Origin: Thalassospira sp. MCCC 1A01428
GTDB lineage: Bacteria; Pseudomonadota; Alphaproteobacteria; Rhodospirillales; Thalassospiraceae
Direction of reading: 5' to 3'
Assembly: GCF_002115825.1 (NCBI RefSeq)
Contig: NZ_JFJZ01000028.1
Location: 1 to 62,629 of the forward strand
Length of the DNA stretch: 62,629 nt
Part shown: piece by piece, positions 8,999 to 18,721 of the stretch
Numbering within the stretch: position 1 is the first letter of the stretch
How the letters are laid out: every line of letters begins with the position of its first letter
Notes under the pieces: model-generated
Told to the model about the DNA's origin: nothing
Databases searched by the model: none
Seen by the model: only the letters and a program-made list of their open reading frames with translations
Position numbers and translations under genes: made by a program

Positions 8999-10786
8999 TC
9001 AAGCTGCCCGTATTCGGTTACGTGATGATTTACCATTGTCATCGTCCCCGCCAGAAAGGGCCGCAAGCGGCCCGATAAACGGCTCGAACCTGTGCCACTT
9101 ATCTACCGATTCCGAATTGATTGGCCGACGCACCTGCATCAGGCTAGCCGTTTTCGCAGCCTGACGACTGCGATAAAATTCCAGACAATCAGCCTGCCAG
9201 TCCAACCCACAATGCGCCAACAGGCGCGGCGCAACTGTTTCAGGATCCGACACCAGGTCTTCGTAGGACAAATCAAAAATCTGCCCATTGTCATCTGTTT
9301 CAGCAAAGGCCGCCATAATGCTTTCATAACCGCGATAATAATCGGCCAGGTCTTGCAAGTTATCGGCAAAACGCATGGGATTGGCAAATGGCGTTGTATA
9401 GATCGACAAACAGGTAGCTAGCGCATACCGTTGGCAATGAACAATCGGCGCATCGGGAAACACCTTGCGTATCTGACCGATACGCAAAAAGTTCGCCGGC
9501 GTTTTATTGGCCACCATTTTTGCCTGCGGGGCATATCCGGCCATGGCCGCAAGATATTTCTTGCGAATGGCGCGCGCCGCCTTGCCATCAATACGTTCCA
9601 TCTGGTCAGCAATCGTTCCCCAGCCAACAACCTCGCCCACCGCACGGGCAAAATCACCGGCCTCGCCTGCCGGATGCACATCACTATGCGCCCCGACAAT
9701 ACGTTCGGTAAGGGTTGTTCCCGAACGGGGCAAGCCAACAATAAATATCGGGCGCGGAGCTTGCGGGTCATCATCCTTACCAAGGTCGGCACGCACGTTA
9801 TCTTGCGAGACAGCAGACATCCTGGCATGGTCGGCACGGCTTAACGCGCTGATCCGTTCAATCTCAAGCTCTTCCTGAGCGCGGTCAAACGGCCGAACCG
9901 CCCGGTGCGCGGCATGGCCCTTTTCATACCAGGAAAAAGCCGTTTCAAAATCCTGCCTCACTTCAGCGGTACGGGCCAGCGCGAAAGCCGCATTGTAACG
10001 GTGCATCACAAATTGCGATGGATCGTTATAGGTGGCTTCCAAAAATGGTACCGCCTTTTCCGGCATAACGTGGGGCCGCAAAAACGCCACCACCAGATAG
10101 GGCTGAGTATTGGTTTCGTTATGATTTTCGATCAAATCAAGGCTGTTACATACCGCAGGGTCAACCTGACCGGTTAATGCCTGAGCGGAAATTTGCATAT
10201 GACGCAGGTTCATGTCATCCGGGTGCGATGCAACCAGCTTTTCGTACAAGGCCAAGGCCTTATCTGCCATTTCAACGTGAACATATAACTGTGCCAATGC
10301 AAGCTGGCTTTGATAAAACCGGGTAAATGTTTCCGGAATGCTTTCCAGTAACCCGACCGCACGCAAGGTATCTGGCGAATAGGTCGGCGCTATGGAAATC
10401 CGCTTTTCATGCTCGACAATAACCGTCGCAAGATACTCCGCATATAGCGGCTGGCTGCGATGTTGACGATGTAACTTTTCCGCCAATGCAATTACTGACT
10501 GATAGTCACCTGTTGCACGTGCAAAAGCGATCAGGTTCTGCAAAACCATCCCGATATGACGATCAGTCACCGAAACGGTTTGCGCCAATTTTGCCAAACG
10601 GGGAAATGCACGACGCGGTAACGAACCTTGCAGTTCGGCAACACTCGTCATCAACTGTAATTCTATGTTTTTAGGGTGCGTTCGAACAATTTTGGCACCA
10701 ATGGCTGCCGCCTTGTCGAACTGCTTTGCTGCCATCGCTTCCTTCATTGATGACAGCGGATCTTTTTGTGTTTGCTTCATTTGCAT
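8999..10786 (-). CDS. TPR-repeat sulfotransferase
   Basis: Predicted to transfer sulfate from PAPS to an unknown acceptor, peptide or glycan. The N-terminal 300 residues are tetratricopeptide-like helical repeats (for example ADKALALYEKLVASHPDD). The C-terminal half is a sulfotransferase domain with the PAPS 5'-phosphosulfate loop GLPRSGTT, then a region with KTPANF and RKVFPDAP as in tyrosylprotein-type sulfotransferases. The frame is open to 10858, but no ribosome site is seen there. The ATG at 10786 has CGGGAT upstream and gives 595 aa. A strong terminator follows the gene. Confidence 0.83.
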   Translation of the reverse strand: MQMKQTQKDPLSSMKEAMAAKQFDKAAAIGAKIVRTHPKNIELQLMTSVAELQGSLPRRAFPRLAKLAQTVSVTDRHIGMVLQNLIAFARATGDYQSVIALAEKLHRQHRSQPLYAEYLATVIVEHEKRISIAPTYSPDTLRAVGLLESIPETFTRFYQSQLALAQLYVHVEMADKALALYEKLVASHPDDMNLRHMQISAQALTGQVDPAVCNSLDLIENHNETNTQPYLVVAFLRPHVMPEKAVPFLEATYNDPSQFVMHRYNAAFALARTAEVRQDFETAFSWYEKGHAAHRAVRPFDRAQEELEIERISALSRADHARMSAVSQDNVRADLGKDDDPQAPRPIFIVGLPRSGTTLTERIVGAHSDVHPAGEAGDFARAVGEVVGWGTIADQMERIDGKAARAIRKKYLAAMAGYAPQAKMVANKTPANFLRIGQIRKVFPDAPIVHCQRYALATCLSIYTTPFANPMRFADNLQDLADYYRGYESIMAAFAETDDNGQIFDLSYEDLVSDPETVAPRLLAHCGLDWQADCLEFYRSRQAAKTASLMQVRRPINSESVDKWHRFEPFIGPLAALSGGDDDNGKSSRNRIRAA

Positions 10787-10919
10787 ATCCCGAAGCATTT
10801 TATGACCGTGGCGACATTCCCCCCAGAATTCCCCGGTACGCTTCTGAATATAAGTCATTTATATTGCAATGCACAGCGTAAAAATACGCCACACCACAAA
10901 CAGCGCCTATAAAAAGAAC

Positions 10920-10944
10920 AAACCCGGCGGTAAATGCCGGGTTT
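10920..10944 (-). terminator. Rho-independent terminator
   Basis: A 9-bp stem (AAACCCGGC / GCCGGGTTT) is followed on the minus strand by a T-rich stretch. It lies just beyond the stop of the DMT exporter gene. Confidence 0.75.
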
Positions 10945-10974
10945 GCTGATATAAACGCTGTGGTAATATTTTTG

Positions 10975-11868
10975 TTATGGGGTGGTGCGCCTGCGTATCA
11001 GAATATTTTTGGACGCCAGCACCGCCCCGCCAACAATAAGCAGGCACCCCCAAATGACTGCCGGGCTGGCTGGTGCGGCACCAGCCACAATCAGAATAAG
11101 GGTTGATAATAATGGTGCAGCATAGGCGGAAACGCCAAGCACCTGAATATCACCGTGTTTTGTGCCGTAATCCCACACAAAAAAGGCAATCCCAACAGGG
11201 CCAAGCCCCAAACCGGCAATTGCCAACCATTGCCATGCATCGGGGGTTACCCAGCTTTCCATCAGGCCGTGGGTAATAAAACCCAATATTGCCGCCCCGC
11301 CGCAGAACCCGCAAACGGCCTCGACCGGAACAGCGCGATACCGGCGGTTCAATACGGAATAGCCCGACCACAAAATTGAACACGCCAATGCGGCACCATA
11401 ACCAGCCGCAAAAGCAGGATCAAAATCAAAGCCCTGCCCTTTGCTAACCAAAACAGCCGCCCCGCCAAGCCCACAAACAGCACCCGCCACATGATACCAG
11501 CGCAGCCGTTCCCCCGGTAGCAACGCCGATAACAACACAATAAACAACGGCCACAAATAGGCGATCAAACTGGCGTCAACGGCTGGTGCGTTGGCAAGGG
11601 CAACAAAATAGAAAAAATGATACCCGAACAACCCGCCGACGGATAAAACCCATGCCCCGACAGGCTGGCGCAGTGCGCGAAAAGCACCCGGCCCCCGCCG
11701 CGATATCCACACGGCACTAAACACGGTTGCCACGCTGAAACACAGGCTCACCAGTTGAAACGGCGGAATAGATTTTACCACTGTGGTAAACAGTGCCAGC
11801 AACGCCCATAACAGAACGGCAATCGTGCCGATCAGGGTTGCCTTGGTTTTAGGGTCCAGGAATGTCAT
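10975..11868 (-). CDS. DMT/EamA-family exporter (YddG-like)
   Basis: Inner-membrane metabolite exporter with about ten hydrophobic helices arranged as two EamA halves (a five-helix repeat). The start, KATLIGTIAVLLWALLA, resembles the YddG-type aromatic amino acid exporters, but substrate cannot be assigned. Length (297 aa) is normal. An AraC-family gene lies upstream on the same strand, 143 bases away, and is a likely regulator. This is the first of three DMT exporters within 7.5 kb. Confidence 0.83.
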   Translation of the reverse strand: MTFLDPKTKATLIGTIAVLLWALLALFTTVVKSIPPFQLVSLCFSVATVFSAVWISRRGPGAFRALRQPVGAWVLSVGGLFGYHFFYFVALANAPAVDASLIAYLWPLFIVLLSALLPGERLRWYHVAGAVCGLGGAAVLVSKGQGFDFDPAFAAGYGAALACSILWSGYSVLNRRYRAVPVEAVCGFCGGAAILGFITHGLMESWVTPDAWQWLAIAGLGLGPVGIAFFVWDYGTKHGDIQVLGVSAYAAPLLSTLILIVAGAAPASPAVIWGCLLIVGGAVLASKNILIRRRTTP

Positions 11869-12011
11869 GGATGGGTTCCGTTGCGGTCAAATTTTGCGCA
11901 ACATTACCTGACGAACGTAAAATCGTCTTTGCCCAAACTCCGGTTTTACACGGCACAACATGGCGATATGAATATTGGCACCCTAAAGACGCGGACCCTG
12001 AAAGCAAAAAA

Positions 12012-12866
12012 TCATGGCACCTGGCACTGTTTGCGAAAGCGGCCTGGTGCGACGGCAAAACGACGCGAAAATGCCCGTGAAAATGCTGCCTGATCCTGAA
12101 AACCAACTTGCCGGGCGATATCGGCAATAGTCTCGCTATTTTTTGAATCTGCCAGTAAATCGCGGCCACGATCAAGCCGCAAAAGGCCCAGCCACCGCAT
12201 CGGAGCACAGCCAACATGGCGTTCAAAGCCCGCAAATAACGCACTTTCGGACAGGGCGGCGATTTTCGCCATTTCGGCAATACTAAGCGGTTCATTTAAC
12301 CGTGCGGCGGCCCATTCCATCACCCGGCGCAACCGGGGTGGAATTTCCCCTGAAATATTGTCATAGGTGTCATATTGCCCATGATTATGGCCCTGTCCCC
12401 GCCGGGCATTGCGCAACAAATCGGCCAAAAATCCGATCATGGCGGATTGCCCGGCAGAATGAAGCCGGGGCATTGGAAACCCGGTTGTCATTGGCACCGA
12501 TGCGGCACACGGCGCAAGGTCCAGGTGGGTTGCCCCGCCAAACATGGCTTCAAGTTCTCCGAGCCGCACAGCCCCCGGAACCGACAAATATGCCCCGCCA
12601 CCTGCCTGCTGCCACAACTGTTCAATCCCGGCGCGTGCGGCAAGGTTGGCATCCAGATCGATTACTAAAAAACGATTCATGCCTTGCGCACGATAGGCAT
12701 GGCGCGCCCCGGCCGGAACAAAAGCAATTTGCCGCCCGCGCACAGCCCCGCCCGCCCCCTCAACATCCAGATCCAGCACACCATGATGCGATACAATGAT
12801 CTGGTGAAAATCATCGTGGCTGTGGGAAAGTGTCTCGGAACGATAGTGACGAAAACTAAGCGACAT
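12012..12866 (-). CDS. AraC-family regulator
   Basis: The N-terminal cupin has an H-S-H-D-D-F-H-Q-I pattern like the ligand pocket of AraC sensors. The C-terminal 100 residues contain both helix-turn-helix motifs (SIAEMAKIAALSESALFAGF and IADIARQVGFQDQAAFSRAF). It sits just upstream of a DMT exporter on the same strand, an arrangement common where an AraC protein controls export of a metabolite. A conspicuous histidine/glycine linker joins the domains. Confidence 0.85.
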   Translation of the reverse strand: MSLSFRHYRSETLSHSHDDFHQIIVSHHGVLDLDVEGAGGAVRGRQIAFVPAGARHAYRAQGMNRFLVIDLDANLAARAGIEQLWQQAGGGAYLSVPGAVRLGELEAMFGGATHLDLAPCAASVPMTTGFPMPRLHSAGQSAMIGFLADLLRNARRGQGHNHGQYDTYDNISGEIPPRLRRVMEWAAARLNEPLSIAEMAKIAALSESALFAGFERHVGCAPMRWLGLLRLDRGRDLLADSKNSETIADIARQVGFQDQAAFSRAFSRRFAVAPGRFRKQCQVP

Positions 12867-13129
12867 AGGTTTCCTGGATTCGGAACATGTGATTGCCTGT
12901 TATTATGACCCTGCAAATGACAATGACAATAACCAACCGTAAAGAATACCCTGTGTGGCACCACGAAATCACAGCACACTATTTCGTGATTAATCAATAT
13001 CGCTGTTTAAAACGTATCTAATGCGGCACCATAAAACCGCCATCACATTAATACAGGCAAAAAGTACGGCAGAAAAATGCAGGCATTTGAGTGCCCCTAC
13101 TGCCATTCATCGCCGCCTTAATAAAGAAA

Positions 13130-14698
13130 ATGCAATTTATGCAGGCAACATCACGGGATCACAGCCATTGGCAACGGTATGTTTTTGCGATGGCAGGCAT
13201 GGCCACCATCGACTTTTGCTTTACCGGTGCCTATGTGGCGATTTCGGGCAATGCCCATGTGCTGGGCCGCGCCATCGGTCTTAATATCCTGATATTGATC
13301 CTGTTAAACGGCATCGGGGCCGCCATTTTGTTCAGGCCGGTGGCAAATGCCATTCAATGCCTGTCATCGGGTCTACCGGCAAAATTGCCCTCGGCCACCC
13401 GACGTCTGCGCCACTTGCATTTATATTCAACTATCTGGGCATTTTGCGTTGGCCTGGTTTATTGTGCCGCAGCATTTGGCAGTGGTGTTTTCCTGATTGC
13501 CCCCCAGGCGACAACCACGCTTGTTCCAACCGAAATACGCGTCTTTGCCGGTTTCTGGTTTAGCTTTGCCTATGCAACCCATTTTGCTGTTTATGCCTAT
13601 TTCGCAGCACTGGACCAAACAGAAACAGTGAAGCGGCACCTTTTTGAAAACTGGCAAGTCCGGTTTCATCCAGGCCGGGCCGCCATTGGGCCACGCCTGG
13701 CAATTGTCTTTCTTGTTCTGACCCTGGTATCGTCAGCGGCAATTCTGCTTGATCTGACCCTGTTTGTTGATATTCGTGCGTCACAGGGCCTTTCAACCCA
13801 GCAGGCCGTAATGCTGGACGTTATTGCAACTGAAACCGCAGCAATTTTATGCCTGTTTTTCATTAGCCGCACGCTGACGCGGCCGGTTGTCTTTCTGCGC
13901 GAGGCAATGCGCAAAATTAGTCAGGGCGATTTTACGGCCAGAAGCCCAATTGCCAGCGACGATGAAATCGGCCAGCTTGCCTATGAATTTAACCATATGG
14001 CTGCGGGGCTTGCCGAACGCGAACAAATGCGCCGCGCCTTTGAACGATATGTTAGCCGCGATGTCGTGGAACTGGCAATGGACCGGGAAAATCGCGGTGA
14101 TCCACGTGCCGCAGGCGAATTGCGATTTGCCACGGTCATGTTTTGCGACATCAGCGATTTCACCTCGCTTTCAGAAAACCTGGCCCCGCAACAGGTTATC
14201 AGCCTGCTAAACGATTATTTCGACAAGGTGAATGCGCCGATCCGCGATAATGGTGGCATTGTTCTAAATTATGTTGGCGACGCCTTGCACGCTGCCTTTA
14301 ACATTTTGCATGATGACCCGAACCACGCCCAACATGCCGTTCGGGCTGCCCTTGCCATTCGCCATGTCACCCGCATTACCCGATTTGGCGGCGCCCATAT
14401 CATGAAAACACGCATTGGCATTCATTCAGGGCCTGTCGTTGCCGGGCCGGTTGGCTCGGGCGACCGAATTGATTTTACCATTCAGGGCGATACCGCAAAC
14501 CTGGCGTCGCGACTGGAAAATCTGAACAAGGAAACCGGCACCGAAATATTGATCAGCAAAGCCACCCGCGACCTGATCGGCCATGCAGAAGGCACCAAAG
14601 ACGACATGTCGTTTATTGATCTGGGAACTCACACCATTCGTGGACGAAAATCAGACATTGATCTGTTTACATTAGGCGAAACACGCCACGTGACTTAA
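13130..14698 (+). CDS. Membrane class III adenylate/guanylate cyclase with HAMP
   Basis: Predicted to make cAMP or cGMP. The N-terminal half has several membrane helices (six hydrophobic stretches up to about residue 270), then a HAMP linker (RPVVFLREAMRKISQGDF) and a C-terminal cyclase domain. Metal-binding aspartates are present (MFCDISDF and YVGDAL), as are the transition-state Asn and Arg in ANLASRLE. The residue usually occupied by the purine-selecting lysine, three before the GD pair, is Asn. The frame is open from a GTG at 13091; the ATG at 13130, after AAAGAA, is a reasonable start. No neighbour suggests the signal sensed. Confidence 0.8.
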   Translation: MQFMQATSRDHSHWQRYVFAMAGMATIDFCFTGAYVAISGNAHVLGRAIGLNILILILLNGIGAAILFRPVANAIQCLSSGLPAKLPSATRRLRHLHLYSTIWAFCVGLVYCAAAFGSGVFLIAPQATTTLVPTEIRVFAGFWFSFAYATHFAVYAYFAALDQTETVKRHLFENWQVRFHPGRAAIGPRLAIVFLVLTLVSSAAILLDLTLFVDIRASQGLSTQQAVMLDVIATETAAILCLFFISRTLTRPVVFLREAMRKISQGDFTARSPIASDDEIGQLAYEFNHMAAGLAEREQMRRAFERYVSRDVVELAMDRENRGDPRAAGELRFATVMFCDISDFTSLSENLAPQQVISLLNDYFDKVNAPIRDNGGIVLNYVGDALHAAFNILHDDPNHAQHAVRAALAIRHVTRITRFGGAHIMKTRIGIHSGPVVAGPVGSGDRIDFTIQGDTANLASRLENLNKETGTEILISKATRDLIGHAEGTKDDMSFIDLGTHTIRGRKSDIDLFTLGETRHVT

Positions 14699-14758
14699 CA
14701 AACAGCACAGTCATATTAACAGACAAACAAATAGCTCCCGACAACTGACCGGCAACCG

Positions 14759-15712
14759 TCAGGTGCCCGTTTTTGCATCTGTCTTTATGGCGGTCCAGTC
14801 CCTTGTAAAAACGGGGTTTGCCCCATTACAGGTAATTTGCCGGTACCGCGCCGGAGATACCCCCACCATATTGCCAAACCGCGTGGTTAAATGCGCCTGG
14901 CTGGAAAACCCGCACGCCTGGGCAATTTCAGAAACCGGCAAATCACCATCCCCCAGCATGGCGCGCGCCTGTAAAATGCGCTGACGCAATACAAACTGGT
15001 GCGGGGCTTCGCCAAGCGACGTCCGAAACATGCGTGAAAAGTGAAAAACCGACAAACCGGCAATACTTGCCAAATCATCCAGTGTTATCGCCTGTTCCAG
15101 ATTGGCGGCAATATAATCAATTACCCGGCGACGCACCGCACCGGACAACCCGCCACGGACGCCAGTCACGTTGGGCCGCTGCACGGTATGATGCGCCAGA
15201 AGATGCCCGAGCAACCAGTGCCCGGCAGACGACATCACCAGCCGATCTGCCGGGGCATGCCAATCCAGCGGCATCACAATTTCCCGCACCATGTGTTCAA
15301 CAACCGGGTCAAGGCAAAAGATTTTTTCTGCCAGTTCGATCCGGTCAGGGTCAACATCAAGAACCTCGATGACCGCCCGGTTCCAGGCTGCCACAGGAAT
15401 ATATAAATGAAACAGTTCAACCTGGCCCCGCACCATCCAGTCCGACGAAATATGCGCCGGCATGATGCACACCCGGCCCGGCCCGCCGCCTGAAACCGGC
15501 GTATTGCCTTGCTGGCGTAAAATGCCTGTCCCGCCATTCAAATACAGGCTTAAGGTATGGTGAACCGGGTTATCATAACGGCTTTGCGCGTACGAATCCC
15601 GGCGCCAGCGGGCAGCCGAAATTTCGTCGCCAAAATCGCCCGCCGATACCAGATCGGCATCACGTTTTAGTTCATTGTAAACCGTATATTGCTGGTAACG
15701 CGGTATCGTCAT
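14759..15712 (-). CDS. AraC-family regulator
   Basis: Carries an N-terminal sensor region without a strong metal-cupin signature and a C-terminal AraC DNA-binding domain with two helix-turn-helix units (TLDDLASIAGLSVFHFSRMF and VSEIAQACGFSSQAHLTTRF). It is divergent from a DMT exporter gene across about 200 bases, so it is the probable regulator of that exporter. The last 25 residues after the second HTH are extra compared with typical members. Confidence 0.85.
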   Translation of the reverse strand: MTIPRYQQYTVYNELKRDADLVSAGDFGDEISAARWRRDSYAQSRYDNPVHHTLSLYLNGGTGILRQQGNTPVSGGGPGRVCIMPAHISSDWMVRGQVELFHLYIPVAAWNRAVIEVLDVDPDRIELAEKIFCLDPVVEHMVREIVMPLDWHAPADRLVMSSAGHWLLGHLLAHHTVQRPNVTGVRGGLSGAVRRRVIDYIAANLEQAITLDDLASIAGLSVFHFSRMFRTSLGEAPHQFVLRQRILQARAMLGDGDLPVSEIAQACGFSSQAHLTTRFGNMVGVSPARYRQITCNGANPVFTRDWTAIKTDAKTGT

Positions 15713-15914
15713 TTAATGCGGGCAGCCCTGATTACAGCGGGAATATCGAACACGGTTATAATATTGGCATTGCCACCCCCGGTTTGACCAGCCTTCCCTG
15801 CACATCACATCATTTTTGCGCAAGATTGTGAAAAACACCGCAATAACGTGAAAGCCCGCCGCCACCATCACGGTTATAATTTGGGCCATAATTGATTTTG
15901 CGAAAGTTGCCATC

Positions 15915-16823
15915 ATGACCGCCGCCCTGTTCGCCATTGTTACCCTGTGCTGGGGATTTACCTGGTATGCCATCAAATTACAGATCGGCGCCATTCCGAT
16001 TGAAATATCGATATTTTATCGTTTTGCGCTCGCGGCCCTTGTGCTTGCCGTTGGCATGGCCATTACCGGACGGATAAGGCCGGTTCCCTGGCGCGCCCAT
16101 CCATGGATTTTTCTACTGGGCTGCGGGCTTTTTGCCGTCAATTTTATTTTGATGTACACCGCGTCCTCATACATCGCCAGTGGTATCATCGCGGTATTGT
16201 TCACCACATCAACCATATTTAATGCACTGGGCAACTGGGTGTTTTACGGCCAACGTCCCGGCTGGCGCTTTGTGGGCGGGGCCATTTTGGGATTGGGTGG
16301 CATTGTTTGCCTGTTCGCCAATCAGCTGGCAACATTATCGCACAATGCGGCCGCCATTACCGGTATGGCCTGCGCCCTTGGCGGCACAGCGGTTTTTGCA
16401 TCGGGCAATATGGTATCGGTTAAACTCCATAAAATGGGCGTTCCCACTCGCGATGCCGTTGTACGCGGCATGGCTTATGGTGCGGCTCTATTGCTGGTGT
16501 TTTCCCTGCTTCGCGGTGAAACCATGGTTTTACCAACCGATCCGTATTATATCGCCGGGCTGCTTTACCTTGCCATTCCCGGGTCTATCATTGCGTTTCT
16601 GGCCTATCTGGCGCTGGTAAACCGGGTGGGTGCGGGCAAGGCCGCCTATGTTACGGTCCTGTTTCCCGTCGTGGCCCTTACAGTTTCAACATTTCTCGAA
16701 GGGTATGTCTGGACACTAACCGGGGCGGCGGGGCTGGCCCTGATCCTGTTGGGCAATATTACCATTTTTGCCCGTTTTCCATCCCGTAACCGCAAGGCAG
16801 TCGCGCCCCGCATTGCCCAATAA
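15915..16823 (+). CDS. DMT/EamA-family exporter
   Basis: Ten predicted membrane helices in two EamA repeats, with a W-G-F-T-W motif in helix 1 and a short basic tail. It is an inner-membrane exporter for an unknown small metabolite. The divergent AraC regulator upstream is the likely controller. The second member of the local exporter cluster; it shares only general family features with the other two, so it is not a recent duplicate. Confidence 0.83.
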   Translation: MTAALFAIVTLCWGFTWYAIKLQIGAIPIEISIFYRFALAALVLAVGMAITGRIRPVPWRAHPWIFLLGCGLFAVNFILMYTASSYIASGIIAVLFTTSTIFNALGNWVFYGQRPGWRFVGGAILGLGGIVCLFANQLATLSHNAAAITGMACALGGTAVFASGNMVSVKLHKMGVPTRDAVVRGMAYGAALLLVFSLLRGETMVLPTDPYYIAGLLYLAIPGSIIAFLAYLALVNRVGAGKAAYVTVLFPVVALTVSTFLEGYVWTLTGAAGLALILLGNITIFARFPSRNRKAVAPRIAQ

Positions 16824-16934
16824 TAATGCCAAGGCCAAACACTGCCGTTGAGCGTTGTTATATGCATTAACATTAGCATTGTTATTAGGGTTCGCGTCCG
16901 AAGCTGGCGAGCGGACCTCGCTTTTAAAAACTAT

Positions 16935-16986
16935 CCTTCCGGCATCCCTGCACCCCGCCAATCTGGCGCTTGCACCTGCCGGAAGG
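16935..16986 (+). promoter_or_regulatory. Leader hairpin that covers the ribosome site
   Basis: The sequence just before the DUF1127-like start folds into a long hairpin. The outer 10-bp stem pairs CCTTCCGGCA with TGCCGGAAGG, and an inner 5-bp stem (CGCCA/TGGCG) lies inside it. The 3' arm contains GGAAGG, which is the ribosome site for the ATG at 16990. The pairing is seen directly; translational control by this fold is inferred. Confidence 0.6.
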
Positions 16987-16989
16987 AAC

Positions 16990-17289
16990 ATGAAAATGCA
17001 CGAGCTCACCGTCTCCATTGCTAAAAACCGTGATGGTCAAACATCCAGATCGCCAAAACAATTCGCACAATCGAATGGCGACAACCCCCAAAACCAGCCT
17101 AAAAACGATGACTCGTTCCTCAATGCCCTGAACCGTTTTTTTGACCAGCTGGTATTGATCGTTCTCCGTACGAAACGGGGCCCCGGTATCACCGATCTGA
17201 ACAAATATCAGCTTGCCGATATCGGGTTGCAACCAACCGAGGATTACCAGTCATATATCCGCAAATCACAACTTCGCCTGATGAATTAA
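16990..17289 (+). CDS. DUF1127-like small protein
   Basis: A 99-residue protein with a disordered, Gln/Asn/Ser-rich first half and a C-terminal part (TDLNKYQLADIGLQPTEDY) that resembles the DUF1127 motif. DUF1127 proteins in alphaproteobacteria are small, often Arg-rich, and some act in RNA metabolism and stress or phosphate responses. The frame opens at 16855, but the ATG at 16990 has GGAAGGA directly upstream, so that start is chosen. The ribosome site is buried in a hairpin. Confidence 0.6.
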   Translation: MKMHELTVSIAKNRDGQTSRSPKQFAQSNGDNPQNQPKNDDSFLNALNRFFDQLVLIVLRTKRGPGITDLNKYQLADIGLQPTEDYQSYIRKSQLRLMN

Positions 17290-17450
17290 AAGCCATTCTA
17301 CGGTCTAGGGTGGCTTACACGCCACACACACAACAACGAACTCGCCCCACCATCCTTAAAAAATGACCATGTCCGAATGTGGCCAGCCAAGGCACACCGT
17401 CTGGCATATGCTCCGCCCCGATTAAACCATTACCCACGGGCGGAACCCTC

Positions 17451-18491
17451 ATGACCAACACACCATTGTCTGCGTCAGCGCATACGGGCACCGCCCGTTC
17501 ACCGGCAAATTCACCACCACAAGCATCGCTGCAACACAAGCCGTTGGCAGCACCCAAAATGGACGGTATCAGCTGGGTTCTTTTGCTGGTGTTATCGCTG
17601 TTATGGGGCGGGTCATTTTTCTTTACCGAAATAGCCTTGCAAGATTTACCCCCTTTCACACTGGTATTGGCACGGGTCGCCCTGGCATCGGTTATTTTAT
17701 GGCTGGTCATTATCATACGGCACATTCGTTTGCCGCAATCGCGCGCCATATGGGGCAGCTTTCTTATTATGGGGTTATTAAATAACCTGCTGCCCTTTTC
17801 CCTGATCGTCTGGAGCCAGACCTATATCGCAGGCGGCCTTGCGGCCATTCTAAATGCGACAACACCGCTTTTCACCCTGCTGATCGCCCATATTGCCACC
17901 GACAACGAAAAACTGACACGCCGCAAGGTGGTTGGCGTTATTACCGGGTTTATCGGGGTTTTGATTGTTACCGGTATTCCTTCATTTACCGCGCTGGCAC
18001 CGGAAACACACACAACAACCGAAAACAGCCTGTCACTAACAGCGATTGCCCCGTTTGCCGTATTGATCGCAGCAATTTCATATGGTTGTGCCAGTGTTTT
18101 TGGCCGCCGGTTTAAAAACACGCCTCCCATTGTTACGGCCGCAGGCCAAACCACGGCAAGCAGCCTGATGCTGTTACCCCTTGTCGTCCTGATCGATGCA
18201 CCCTGGACATTACCCTTTCCCACCTTGCCCACCTGGCTTGCGGTAGCAGGTATTGCCAGCATCAGCACAGCACTGGCCTATATTCTGTATTTCAAACTTC
18301 TGGCGCGCGCGGGTGCCAGCAATCTTGTCCTGGTCACCTTTCTTATTCCGATCAGTGCTATTTTTCTGGGATTTTTCTTTTTGAACGAAGCACTTGCCCA
18401 AAATGACATTGTCGGAATGCTGACAATTGGGCTGGGCCTGGCAATCATCGACGGGCGCCCGTTAGCATGGCTGCGCAAAACAGCATTTTAG
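17451..18491 (+). CDS. DMT/EamA-family exporter
   Basis: Inner-membrane exporter with two EamA repeats and about ten helices. A polar N-terminal tail of roughly 35 residues precedes the first helix (WVLLLVLSLLWGGSFFF). The motif W-G-G-S-F-F-F in helix 1 is typical of the family. The frame is open to 17379, but the ATG at 17451 follows GGGCGGAA and is preferred. It is the third exporter of the cluster and has no adjacent regulator of its own. Substrate is unknown. Confidence 0.82.
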   Translation: MTNTPLSASAHTGTARSPANSPPQASLQHKPLAAPKMDGISWVLLLVLSLLWGGSFFFTEIALQDLPPFTLVLARVALASVILWLVIIIRHIRLPQSRAIWGSFLIMGLLNNLLPFSLIVWSQTYIAGGLAAILNATTPLFTLLIAHIATDNEKLTRRKVVGVITGFIGVLIVTGIPSFTALAPETHTTTENSLSLTAIAPFAVLIAAISYGCASVFGRRFKNTPPIVTAAGQTTASSLMLLPLVVLIDAPWTLPFPTLPTWLAVAGIASISTALAYILYFKLLARAGASNLVLVTFLIPISAIFLGFFFLNEALAQNDIVGMLTIGLGLAIIDGRPLAWLRKTAF

Positions 18492-18721
18492 TCAAAACCG
18501 GGCAAGACCGCCCAGGTCACACATCAACACCAAAAGGATAATAAAAACGCATTTTACATACCCTGTAGTTATGCATCAATGCCCTGCGGCTTTCGCATGG
18601 CCCGATTGGTTGACACATGCACCCCCGTTTATGATATTTTGATATTATATACAAAATACCGATTCAGCCGCGAAACGCAATTCACCGGGCCTGGATCTTC
18701 ATTATCCAGACGGAGACATTT

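Noticed and set aside
12302..12799. Long antisense frame (165 codons) within the AraC gene
   Set aside because: It is the reverse-frame shadow of a clear AraC gene in GC-rich sequence, with Pro/Arg-rich, non-protein-like content.
18492..18721. A defined promoter in the AT-rich stretch before the EAL gene
   Set aside because: Several TATA-like words occur but no -35 with proper spacing stands out, so none is claimed.
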